Shown: piece after piece, positions 25,486 through 32,446 of the stretch
How positions within the stretch are numbered: the stretch's first letter is position 1
How the letters are laid out: every line of letters begins with the position of its first letter
Source: JAEXNA01 sp050486105
GTDB lineage: Bacteria > Vulcanimicrobiota > Xenobia > Xenobiales > JADMJV01
Direction: 5' to 3'
DNA length: 34,989 nucleotides
Assembly (NCBI GenBank): GCA_050486105.1
Contig: JBJHCR010000020.1
Span: 1-34,989 of the forward strand
Translations under genes and position numbers: made by a program
The notes under the pieces: model-generated
Database searches by the model: none
What the model was told of the DNA's origin: nothing
The model's input: only the letters and a program-made list of their open reading frames with translations

Positions 25486-27107
25486 ACTGGTTGCACTCAG
25501 CAGGCCCTAAGGGTTTCGAACTCCCGACTCGGAAAAACCTGATAATTGGGGGCCTGATCGGCCTGGTTCAGTTCTTGCTGCTTCTCCCAGCAGCCACTGC
25601 CTATCTGAGTCTCCAGGATGAGGGCAATCTTCTTGCCTGGGCTAGCCGCATGAAGGAAGGGCAAGTCCCGTACCAGGATTTTTTTCTTCGCTTCATGCCG
25701 GGAACAGCGGCTGTGCTCCGCTTGGGATTTGCCGTTTTTGGAGAAATGGTCTGGGTTCCACGCCTTTACTTTCTCCTTTCGGTGAGCATCTTGGCGGTCG
25801 TCATTTGGGCTGTTTCCGAAGCTTTGCTCCCACGTCCCTGGTCATTCTTTCCGGTGTTCTGCTTTATGGCGGTTGGAGGGCAAGCCTGGCCTATGCTCGC
25901 ACCTCACTGGGACGCGACCATCACGGCTCTCCTGGCGCTCTATGTGCTGGTCAAGGCAGAAAAGGATTGGCATTTTCTCTTGGCCGGATCTTTGGCTGGT
26001 TTCACGGTACTGTTCCTCCAACCTCGAGGAGTTGCCATCTGCCTGGTCCTTGGTATCTTGGCTCTCCTGGAAGTTCCTCGGCTGAGACGCTTGCTGCTTA
26101 CTGTGGTTGGGGCGATGATTCCAGGAGCCTTGTTCGTCACCTGGTTGTTGACCTTCGGGATTTTCGGTGCATTCTGGGAGCAAGCTGTGATGTACAACTT
26201 GACCAACTACTCCAAGCTCCAGCACTACCCATTTGACTTTCGTCTCACTCTCTCGCATTTTGGAGTCCTGAGTTCAGGTCTTCAGAGTTCGGGAACCGTG
26301 CCCTGGGGGGCTTGGCTCAGTTGGTTCTTTTCAGCGCTGTCCTTCACCGTGGTAGAGTTGGTCAAGTACACGCTTTTTCTCCCTGTGGTGGCAGTCGCGC
26401 TAGCACTCTGCAAGGGTCCGTCCCCCCGACAGCGGCTACTTTTCGGTCTTGTTTTGCTGTGCGCATTCTCGGCTTATCTGGGTTGGTCTCGAGCCAATCA
26501 GTATCATTTCAATTTTTTTACTCCCTTCTGGTATCCGGTTTTCTTTTACTGTTTGTGGCACGCCAGTCAGAGGGTTCGTCCTCTGAAACCTTTGGTGGGT
26601 CTGATCCTGATCTGCTTTTTCTGGCACGGATTTGACAACGTGAGTTCCTGGAGGACTTTCCGTTTCCCCGTAGTCTTTAGCCGGGGTATGCTCTATAGCG
26701 ATAATCAGGACTTTGCTCGAAGCACTCAAGTTCTGACCAACTTGCTTCGAAGAGACTTCAAGAACAAGCCGGTGTTCGGATTTCCGGAAGTTCCCATGAT
26801 CATTTGGTTGAGTGGAGCGCAGAATCCGACTTCTTTTGAATCTCTAGTTCCGATACTTAATCCGGATCAACAGTTCCTTGAAGCGCGACGGCAATTAGAG
26901 AAGGCGGCTCCCTGTGGAATCATATACCGCCCTTCAGGCAAAGGAATCGCTGGAAATTACCCGGCTCTCTCACCCATGGTCTATGAGCGGACAGAAAAAG
27001 ACCATGTTTCCGTGCTCACCCGTGGAGCTCGCCTAGTGGTCGAGGAAGGCGGGTTTCTGCTCTTTGAACTTCCGGCTCTGAGTGCACCGAAATCCACTGA
27101 GCCATAG
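25482..27107 (+). CDS. GT-C-like multipass membrane glycosyltransferase
   Basis: A 541-residue integral membrane protein with about ten to twelve hydrophobic segments. The first long loop reads LSLQDEGNLLAWASRMKEG (D46, E47), then VPYQDFFLRFMPG. This acidic pair in the first periplasmic loop followed by G-x-VPY-x-DF is the pattern of GT-C fold enzymes, which take sugars from polyprenyl-phosphate carriers. The C-terminal 110 residues form a soluble domain. The family cannot be pinned down further (PMT/ArnT-like membership is possible). The first ATG lies in a truncated deacetylase start, so the first 20 residues may be an artefact of that junction. It is divergent from the GT2 gene. Confidence 0.78.
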   Translation: MNWLHSAGPKGFELPTRKNLIIGGLIGLVQFLLLLPAATAYLSLQDEGNLLAWASRMKEGQVPYQDFFLRFMPGTAAVLRLGFAVFGEMVWVPRLYFLLSVSILAVVIWAVSEALLPRPWSFFPVFCFMAVGGQAWPMLAPHWDATITALLALYVLVKAEKDWHFLLAGSLAGFTVLFLQPRGVAICLVLGILALLEVPRLRRLLLTVVGAMIPGALFVTWLLTFGIFGAFWEQAVMYNLTNYSKLQHYPFDFRLTLSHFGVLSSGLQSSGTVPWGAWLSWFFSALSFTVVELVKYTLFLPVVAVALALCKGPSPRQRLLFGLVLLCAFSAYLGWSRANQYHFNFFTPFWYPVFFYCLWHASQRVRPLKPLVGLILICFFWHGFDNVSSWRTFRFPVVFSRGMLYSDNQDFARSTQVLTNLLRRDFKNKPVFGFPEVPMIIWLSGAQNPTSFESLVPILNPDQQFLEARRQLEKAAPCGIIYRPSGKGIAGNYPALSPMVYERTEKDHVSVLTRGARLVVEEGGFLLFELPALSAPKSTEP

Positions 27108-27247
27108 GTCTGCAGTCTTGGATCTCTCTCTTTCCTCGTAGGGAGGATGGGACAATTTCTGCAGGTGACCACACGATTCGAAGCCGACAATCGGAGAAGG
27201 GAGCATTTCTTGGAGCGGCAAAGCTTACTTTGAAATGAGGTAGACCC

Positions 27248-28786
27248 GTGACGGAACAGTTCAAGAAACTCTCCGAAGGTATTCTCTACACCGATCATTA
27301 TCAGCTCACCATGGCTCAAGTTTATTATCGTCTGGGGCTTTGGGACAAGACGGTGCAGTTCGACCACTTTTTTCGGAGTTATCCTGACTACGGCTCTCAC
27401 CAGGCGGGTTATTGCATCACGGCCGGTTGGGGCTGGCTAGCTGATTGGATGGCTACCGTTAGGACCACCGAGAACGACCTGGACGCTCTGCGGCAACAGC
27501 GAAGTTCGGCTGGGGAACCCGTTTTCAGTGAAGATTTTCTTCGCTGGCTCAAGTCTGAGGGTCACTTTGGGGGTTTGACCATTCGAGGAATTCCTGAGGG
27601 GCGGGTGGTTCACAGACAGGTTCCTCTGACGGTGGTGAACGGGCCTTTGGGGCAAGCCCAGCTTCTTGAGACCGCTCTTCTGAACCAGTTGAACTACCAG
27701 ACTCTTATCGCTACCAAAGCGTCCCGAATTAGGGAGGCTGCTCATCGAGCCCCCGTTCTAGAGTTCGGTGTTCGCCGTGGCCACGACCGAGGAGCTCATG
27801 CCGGCACCCGGGCCGCATTGATCGGAGGAGCCGACTTCAGTTCCAACTGTGGAACTTCTCTGGCTCTGGGTTATCCGCCCAAGGGCACTCACGCCCACAG
27901 TCTGATTCAGCTGTTTTTGGCTATGGGGGAAGGGGAACTGGCGGCATTTCAAGCCTACGCCGAGAACTATCCTGATGATACCGTTCTGCTTCTCGACACC
28001 GTGAACACTTTGGAGAGTGGCCTTCCCAATGCTATCAAGGTCTTCGAAGGGCTGCGTAGGCGGGGGCATCGTCCAAGAGGAGTACGACTGGACTCAGGTG
28101 ATCTGGCGCACCTGGCTGTTCAAGTTTCCCATGAGCTAGACCAAGCAGGATTTCCCGAGGTCTCCATAGTCTTGTCCAACGACCTCGATGAATTGGCCAT
28201 CCTGCAGATCACCGCTCAGGTTGCTGACGAAGCTGATGCCCTCGGGATTGATGCTGACAGGGTGGTGGCCAAGTTGGTCTACGGAGTGGGAACGAAACTG
28301 ATCACTTCATGGGGAGATGCCGCCCTGGGAGGAGTGTATAAGTTGGTTTCTGTTCTAAAGGAAGGCGCCTGGGTACCCGCAATCAAGCTCTCCGAATCCG
28401 GACTCAAGGTCCCGAATCCGGGCCATAAGCAGGCTTGGCGACTTTATGAGAACGGACGAGCTACCGCAGATATGTTGAGTCTTAAAGAAGAAATCTTCGA
28501 ACCCGAGCAGAGTTTGACGCTTCATAGTGCAGTGGAAGATCAGGTGTCTCGAGAGGTCCAACTTGGCAGCCAAACCTATTTGGAACCCCTACATGAAGAG
28601 CTCTATCGCTCTGGAAAAAGATTGGATGAGGCTTCGACCATCGAAGAATTACGGAAGCGGCGGGATGCCGATCTCGAGAGTCTCCACAGTGGAGTGAGAC
28701 GTCTCATCAATCCTCACATTTATCACGTGAGTTTGAGCAGCGAATTGAAGTCTCTGAAGGAGACTTTGATTCGAGCCATGGCTTGA
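27248..28786 (+). CDS. pncB: Nicotinate phosphoribosyltransferase
   Basis: A 512-residue cytoplasmic enzyme that makes nicotinate mononucleotide from nicotinate and PRPP in NAD salvage. Recognisable landmarks are LYTDHYQLTMAQVY near the N-terminus, EFGVRRGHD (near 172) and GTHAHS, where H217 corresponds to the phosphorylated histidine of the family. The phosphoribosyl-binding segments GVRLDSGDL and IVLSNDLDE follow, then VYGVGTKL. The GTG start is preceded by GAGGT at 27235-27239. Its length is that of the longer bacterial type. Its neighbours are not related to NAD metabolism. Confidence 0.95.
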   Translation: MTEQFKKLSEGILYTDHYQLTMAQVYYRLGLWDKTVQFDHFFRSYPDYGSHQAGYCITAGWGWLADWMATVRTTENDLDALRQQRSSAGEPVFSEDFLRWLKSEGHFGGLTIRGIPEGRVVHRQVPLTVVNGPLGQAQLLETALLNQLNYQTLIATKASRIREAAHRAPVLEFGVRRGHDRGAHAGTRAALIGGADFSSNCGTSLALGYPPKGTHAHSLIQLFLAMGEGELAAFQAYAENYPDDTVLLLDTVNTLESGLPNAIKVFEGLRRRGHRPRGVRLDSGDLAHLAVQVSHELDQAGFPEVSIVLSNDLDELAILQITAQVADEADALGIDADRVVAKLVYGVGTKLITSWGDAALGGVYKLVSVLKEGAWVPAIKLSESGLKVPNPGHKQAWRLYENGRATADMLSLKEEIFEPEQSLTLHSAVEDQVSREVQLGSQTYLEPLHEELYRSGKRLDEASTIEELRKRRDADLESLHSGVRRLINPHIYHVSLSSELKSLKETLIRAMA

Positions 28787-29127
28787 GGATTCGACGGGAC
28801 TGTTTTTAGCTCAATGAGCATTCGGTTTTCTTGTCTGGATACCGGCTCAGCTAAAGTGCTCGCCGTAACGTTCTGAGAGTCAAGGATGGGGACCCTTACG
28901 CAAGATGGGTGACGAGTGCGGGACTTCGCAACCTCTGCGAATTGGGGAGGGCTAAGCGCGCGGGTGCCCACTGGGCCTTCGACATCCATAAGGCAGGCAC
29001 GACAACCCCGGACGGGATGGACCTGTGCTCAGTGGGGTGCAGAACCTTAAGGCGAGTGCATATGCCCACCCGGAGCCACTAGGTTTGAGTGAAGGTGGAT
29101 TCAAGCTTAGAGTCGAATACTCTTAGA
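28787..29127 (+). other. 341-base non-coding region with nested inverted repeats, candidate structured RNA or 5' leader
   Basis: No credible gene lies between pncB and the secreted protein gene. The region contains stacked complementary segments: CGGGTG (28961-28966) with CACCCG (29067-29072), CCCACTG (28967-28973) with CAGTGGG (29030-29036), and GCCTT (28975-28979) with AAGGC (28990-28994). There is also a separate hairpin TTCGC/GCGAA (28925-28941) and GCTC-AAT-GAGC (28809-28819). Density of pairing is unusual for a spacer. I recognise no riboswitch or known RNA family. Confidence 0.4.
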
Positions 29128-29712
29128 ATGAGGATCCTTGCGTCTTTCTGCGTTCTGCTGGCCTTGACTTTGGGCGTTTCCGCTGAGGAATGGTCAAGCT
29201 ATTCTCTCGATTCCGGAAGCTTTCAAGTCGAGTTTCCGTCGCGGCCACAGGAGGACACACAGAAGAACTCAAGCCCTCTTGGAGAGATTGAGAGTCGAAC
29301 TTGGACTGCAGTGCTGGGAGACCTCACCTATTCGGTAACTTTCACCGAACTCCCAAGACTGGCCGTGGTTTTTGGAGGGAGCGATTCAATCTATGAAAAC
29401 GCTCGAGGAGATCTCCTTCATCACACTCTTGGTAAGAGGGTCTCCTGGGACGATGTTTCCGTAGCCGGCCACGAAGGCAAGACCTTGGAGTATCGCCTTC
29501 CGGATGACAACGGGGTGCAACGATTGCGCGGTGAGGCTCTCTTTGTCTTGGTGGGCAACAGTCTTTACGTCTTGAACGCTACTGGGCCGGCGGATTTCGA
29601 TGGTTTCAAGAAATTCTTCGACAGCTTCAAACCTCTAGGGTCTGTTGATATTCGGCGTTCCGAGCTACACGAAGAAGATTTTTGTGCTCCGGTTGCAGAA
29701 TTTATCGCCTAG
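29128..29712 (+). CDS. Secreted protein of unknown function
   Basis: A 194-residue protein. Starting at the ATG at 29128, it has a clear cleavable signal peptide (MRILASFCVLLALTLGVSA, cut before EE); an in-frame GTG at 29089 would add 13 polar residues before it. The mature part opens with SYSLDSGSFQVEFPSRPQ, then a repeated strand pattern with GDLTYSVTFTELP and VAGHEGKTLEYRLPDDNGVQ, ending VLNATGPADFDGFKKFFDSFKPL. This layout is common among small exported domains of unknown function that measure about 150-180 residues. I do not recognise a named family. The last eight codons lie in an inverted repeat. Confidence 0.72.
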   Translation: MRILASFCVLLALTLGVSAEEWSSYSLDSGSFQVEFPSRPQEDTQKNSSPLGEIESRTWTAVLGDLTYSVTFTELPRLAVVFGGSDSIYENARGDLLHHTLGKRVSWDDVSVAGHEGKTLEYRLPDDNGVQRLRGEALFVLVGNSLYVLNATGPADFDGFKKFFDSFKPLGSVDIRRSELHEEDFCAPVAEFIA

Positions 29713-29749
29713 TACCGGGCGTACTTAAGAGAAATTTTGCAACCGGAGC
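29686..29749. repeat. 18-base inverted repeat with a nested hairpin (element B)
   Basis: GCTCCGGTTGCAGAATTT (29686-29703) and AAATTTTGCAACCGGAGC (29732-29749) are complementary except at one position. The intervening 28 bases contain a second hairpin, AGTAC-CGGGC-GTACT (29711-29725). The left arm overlaps the last codons of the secreted protein gene. The apical hairpin resembles those of elements A and C. It could terminate transcription, although no T-tract follows. Confidence 0.75.
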
Positions 29750-29762
29750 GCGGAAATCCGCG

Positions 29763-29790
29763 AGTGTAGCGATAGAAGGTTGAATGTCAA
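29763..29790 (-). promoter_or_regulatory. Near-consensus sigma-70 promoter reading antisense to the secreted protein gene
   Basis: On the minus strand TTGACA (29785-29790) and TACACT (29763-29768) are separated by 16 bases. Transcription would start near 29756, cross the inverted repeat of element B, and run antisense into the secreted protein gene. No open frame begins downstream. Confidence 0.5.
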
Positions 29791-29796
29791 CAGGCC

Positions 29797-29964
29797 CTAG
29801 GAGGCTGGCCGGAAACCCCCTTGACAATGAAATTGTTCCTACTTGCAGTAAGGTGCAGTGCTCCGAAGCCCGTAATACCTAGTTGTATTTCGAATGAGGA
29901 GCGCTGTGCATGACTGTGAGTAGGGGCGATTTCAGTTTGAGAGGGTTTCCGGCCAGCCTCCTAG
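29797..29964. repeat. CTAG-bounded 168-base palindromic element (MITE/REP-like), element C
   Basis: The first 22 bases (29797-29818) and last 22 (29943-29964) are perfect inverted repeats, beginning CTAGGAGGCTGGCCGGAAAC. Inside, 29853-29864 pairs with 29898-29909 along all 12 bases if G-T pairs are allowed, and the apex is AATAC-CTAGTT-GTATT (29874-29889). The whole unit could therefore fold into one long hairpin. It contains no gene. A 14-base piece identical to its right end lies at 13209-13222. A TTGACA at 29821-29826 has no good partner -10 box. Confidence 0.8.
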
Positions 29965-29996
29965 CCAAGAGATAGCCGCTTTAGAGGCCATCTGCC

Positions 29997-30275
29997 CTAT
30001 CTTCTTGCGACCTTGTTGGCAGTAGCTGCTGCGAACAGGCGAACAAGCAAGGCAATGGTGCACAAAAACAGAGGACTTCCGCCAACTGGAATACTGTAGA
30101 AGAGTAGCCATAGGTAGGTACCGTGCCCATCACCACCTTCACTGAACGGCTCTCCTTCGAATCCCGCTAGCGCCCAACTGCCAAACATAAGGACGATTGG
30201 CAAAACCGTGATGAAGGCGAAAAAGGCGACAGCTAGCACGAAGTACCGGATGGGGATCGTTCTGATGGCTTCCAT
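29997..30275 (-). CDS. Small two-segment membrane protein
   Basis: A 92-residue hypothetical protein with hydrophobic segments at about 11-37 and 62-85 joined by a short acidic, glycine-rich loop (FEGEPFSEGGDGHGTYLW), ending in a basic tail (KVARR). Translation signals are poor: AAGG directly touches the ATG. I see no family signature. It sits between two repeat regions and could be a spurious frame, but the hydrophobicity pattern and positive ends fit a real membrane protein. Confidence 0.5.
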   Translation of the reverse strand: MEAIRTIPIRYFVLAVAFFAFITVLPIVLMFGSWALAGFEGEPFSEGGDGHGTYLWLLFYSIPVGGSPLFLCTIALLVRLFAAATANKVARR

Positions 30276-30318
30276 CCTTGCCCATTCATCGAACGCGGCA
30301 AGCCCTCCTGGTGTTGGA

Positions 30319-30336
30319 CCTATCCTTGAGGATAGG
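30319..30336. other. Perfect hairpin in the spacer before the stress protein gene
   Basis: CCTATCC (30319-30325) and GGATAGG (30330-30336) form a 7-base stem with a TTGA loop. No T-tract is adjacent on either strand. Confidence 0.45.
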
Positions 30337-30440
30337 CCCTAGAAATACCCGACCCTTTCTCCGAGAGCCCCAACCGTATCTCGAAGGGTAGTTTCCCTGC
30401 TCCGCGACTAGCGTAAGGTTGAGAGGATGAAGCCCGGGAT

Positions 30441-30457
30441 GAGCTTGATAGAAGCTC
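30441..30457 (+). promoter_or_regulatory. Hairpin just upstream of the stress protein ribosome binding site
   Basis: GAGCTT (30441-30446) and AAGCTC (30452-30457) form a 6-base stem with a five-base loop, 18 bases before the AGGAG at 30476-30480. It could affect message stability or translation; this is inference from position only. Confidence 0.35.
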
Positions 30458-30489
30458 ACTTCGGCACAACTGAGAAGGAGATAGAAATT

Positions 30490-31056
30490 ATGAAGACATT
30501 AGTCGCAAGATTTGACAACGTAGATCGAGGTGCCGATGCTATGGGAGCCCTCATGGACCACGGAGTGGCTCCGGCTAGTATGGACCTGGTTGCCAACGAG
30601 AGTTACGGTGAACAACTGATCAAGCGCAAGCAGAATAAGTATGCCGACAAGGCAAAAGACGGCGTCACCACGACCACAGCAGCAGATGCGCAAGAAGGAG
30701 CCAAGAGTGGAGCCGCTCTGGGTCTAGGAGCTGGAGTCCTGGCAGGATTGGCCAGCCTGGTTATCCCCGGCTACGGCATCGTGTTGGGTGGAGGTGCGCT
30801 GATGACGGCCGCTGGTGCAGCCGTAGGCACCGGTGTGGCTGGAGCAGCGACCGGCGCGGTAACGGGGTATCTTCGAGACCTCGGGATAGACGAGAAAGTC
30901 ACCAAAAACTTGGACGAAGCTCTGAAGAATGGGGGAGGAGTCTTGACCATAACTGTGAGCCAGCAGGGCCTGCCTGGGGTCAGGGCTATTCTGGAGAAGT
31001 ATCACGTGGACCACTTGCTCGAGGTCAGCAATGAACGCACCACCGTTTTAGTCTAG
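30490..31056 (+). CDS. YflT/GSP17M-like general stress protein with glycine-zipper core
   Basis: A 188-residue protein. The ATG at 30490 is chosen over one at 30427 because AGGAG at 30476-30480 is well placed and the family begins MKTLVARFDN. Residues 1-35 (VARFDNVDRGADAMGALMDHGV) match the alpha/beta YflT (general stress protein 17M-like) fold, which assembles again at the C-terminus (LTITVSQQGLPGVRAILEKY). Between them lies a long Gly/Ala stretch (about 76-128) of glycine-zipper type that would lie in or on the membrane. A sharp hairpin terminator follows, so the gene is monocistronic. Members of this group are induced by heat or other stress; a stress role here is inferred. Confidence 0.78.
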   Translation: MKTLVARFDNVDRGADAMGALMDHGVAPASMDLVANESYGEQLIKRKQNKYADKAKDGVTTTTAADAQEGAKSGAALGLGAGVLAGLASLVIPGYGIVLGGGALMTAAGAAVGTGVAGAATGAVTGYLRDLGIDEKVTKNLDEALKNGGGVLTITVSQQGLPGVRAILEKYHVDHLLEVSNERTTVLV

Positions 31057-31120
31057 AAGGCTGCGGTAGGAATCTCCGCGTCGTCTAGCTCGTCTATCAC
31101 CCAACTGTCAACAAACTCCT

Positions 31121-31159
31121 GGGGTCAACCGTCGCGGTTGGCCCCTCGTAGTTCTTTTT
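31121..31159 (+). terminator. Rho-independent terminator after the stress protein gene
   Basis: GGGGTCAACCG (31121-31131) pairs with CGGTTGGCCCC (31135-31145) along 11 bases with one G-T pair and a TCG loop. A T-rich tract (TTCTTTTT) begins seven bases later, at 31152, a little further than usual. Confidence 0.7.
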
Positions 31160-31197
31160 GGAGTGGGGAGGCAGGACTCAGCTTTCTCGCGTATCCC

Positions 31198-32415
31198 ATG
31201 TTAGACATGGCCTGCCGACTATCGCATACCGCCTTGCTGCTCCTCTGCCTTCTGCTGACGGGTTGCTCAAGTTCCGATTCGGCCCCCATCAGGGTTGGGA
31301 TTCTCCACGCTCAGTCTGGACCTCTAGCCGCGAGCGAACAACCCGTGGCCAACTCCACCCTACTGGCCATCGAAGAGATCAATGCCTCGGGTGGATTGCT
31401 TGGGCGGCAAGTCCAACCCATATTGGGGGAGAATCTCTCGGACCCCGATAGTTTTGCTCGCGAGGCCCAGCGCCTCATCGTTGACGAGCAAGTGGAAGTC
31501 CTATTTGGCTGTTGGACTTCGGCTTCTCGAAAAGCCGTATTGCCGGTGCTCAAAGGTCATCGTCACCTGCTCTTCTACCCTTTGCAGTACGAAGGACTTG
31601 AGAAGTCCCCCTACGTTGTCTACACCGGAGCCGTACCGAACCAGCAGATGGTACCCGGAATAAAGTGGGCTTTGGATCATCTTGGCAGCAGATTCTTTTT
31701 GGTGGGCTCTGATTACATCTATCCGCACACCGCCAACTTTTTGGCTCAGATCCAGTTGCAGGTCCTAGGAGCTGAGGTGGTTGGTACTGAGTACCTCGCT
31801 TTAGGTGAGCACGACGTGGAGCACGTTCTGCAAATGATAAAGGAGACAAAACCGGATGTCCTGCTCAATACGGTTAATGGGGATACCAACGTTGCCTTGT
31901 TCGCCGGTCTCAAGAAAGCCGGCCTGAAGATTCCCACCATGTCCTTGAGTCTGGGAGAGCACGACGCTCGATTTCTAGACTTGGACCCAACAGTGGAACA
32001 TTACGCCGCTTGGAACTACTTCCAGAGCGTGGATACTCCTGAGAACCATCACTTCATCCGAGAGTACCGAAAGATGTTTGGCACAGACGCCTTGCTTTCC
32101 GACCCTATGGAGGCGGCTTATTTTGGGGTCCATCTCTGGGCCCAGGCCGTTCGTGATGCAGGCTCGTCAACCCCGGCTTCAGTTCGAAGCACTATCGGGG
32201 GTCAAAGCTATGCCGCACCTGAAGGCTTGGTGTCGGTGGACGACAGCACCTTGCATACTTGGAAGACGGTGAGAGTAGGCCGCTTGCAAGGCTCGGGACA
32301 GTTCGAAATAGTTTGGAGTTCTCAAGGACCAGTTCGTCCCAGACCGTTTCCGTTCTACCGCACCGTTGGAGAATGGGAAGAGTATCTTAGGGACTATTCG
32401 GAGACCAGAAATTGA
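31198..32415 (+). CDS. UrtA-like amide/urea-binding lipoprotein (periplasmic binding protein, family 5)
   Basis: A 405-residue lipoprotein. The start at 31198 gives the leader MLDMACRLSHTALLLLCLLLTGC with lipidated C23; an ATG at 31207 is an alternative. The body matches the urea/short-chain amide binding-protein family: PIRVGILHAQSGPLA, AIEEINASGGLLGR, FGCWTSASRKAVLPV, LLFYPLQYEG, TGAVPNQQ and LVGSDYIYPHTAN are all close to UrtA landmarks. No ABC transporter genes accompany it. Instead the next gene, 31 bases on, is a hybrid histidine kinase, so it more likely acts as a ligand-binding sensor subunit than as transport. The ligand is inferred only. Confidence 0.87.
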   Translation: MLDMACRLSHTALLLLCLLLTGCSSSDSAPIRVGILHAQSGPLAASEQPVANSTLLAIEEINASGGLLGRQVQPILGENLSDPDSFAREAQRLIVDEQVEVLFGCWTSASRKAVLPVLKGHRHLLFYPLQYEGLEKSPYVVYTGAVPNQQMVPGIKWALDHLGSRFFLVGSDYIYPHTANFLAQIQLQVLGAEVVGTEYLALGEHDVEHVLQMIKETKPDVLLNTVNGDTNVALFAGLKKAGLKIPTMSLSLGEHDARFLDLDPTVEHYAAWNYFQSVDTPENHHFIREYRKMFGTDALLSDPMEAAYFGVHLWAQAVRDAGSSTPASVRSTIGGQSYAAPEGLVSVDDSTLHTWKTVRVGRLQGSGQFEIVWSSQGPVRPRPFPFYRTVGEWEEYLRDYSETRN

Positions 32416-32446
32416 GTGACAGGGTCAACGGAGTTCGCAGCGGACT

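Noticed and set aside
25324..25500. A minus-strand frame reading VPGAEVIGVYCYPHGHQFF that looks protein-like.
   Set aside because: It is the antisense of the deacetylase-like frame at 25420-25485 and lacks a clear start. The plus-strand frame has a recognised signature at the right spacing, so this is taken as its shadow.
28723..28989. An 88-codon minus-strand frame covering the end of pncB and the spacer.
   Set aside because: It overlaps the coding end of pncB and half of the palindromic spacer, and has no recognisable protein features or start signals.
28787..29085. GGATTCGACGGGA at 28788-28800 resembles the conserved 5' end of tmRNA.
   Set aside because: No T-arm with TTCGA at the right place, no CCA end, and no tag reading frame ending in an ALAA-like peptide. 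GAGCCACTA near 29074-29082 only loosely imitates an acceptor end.
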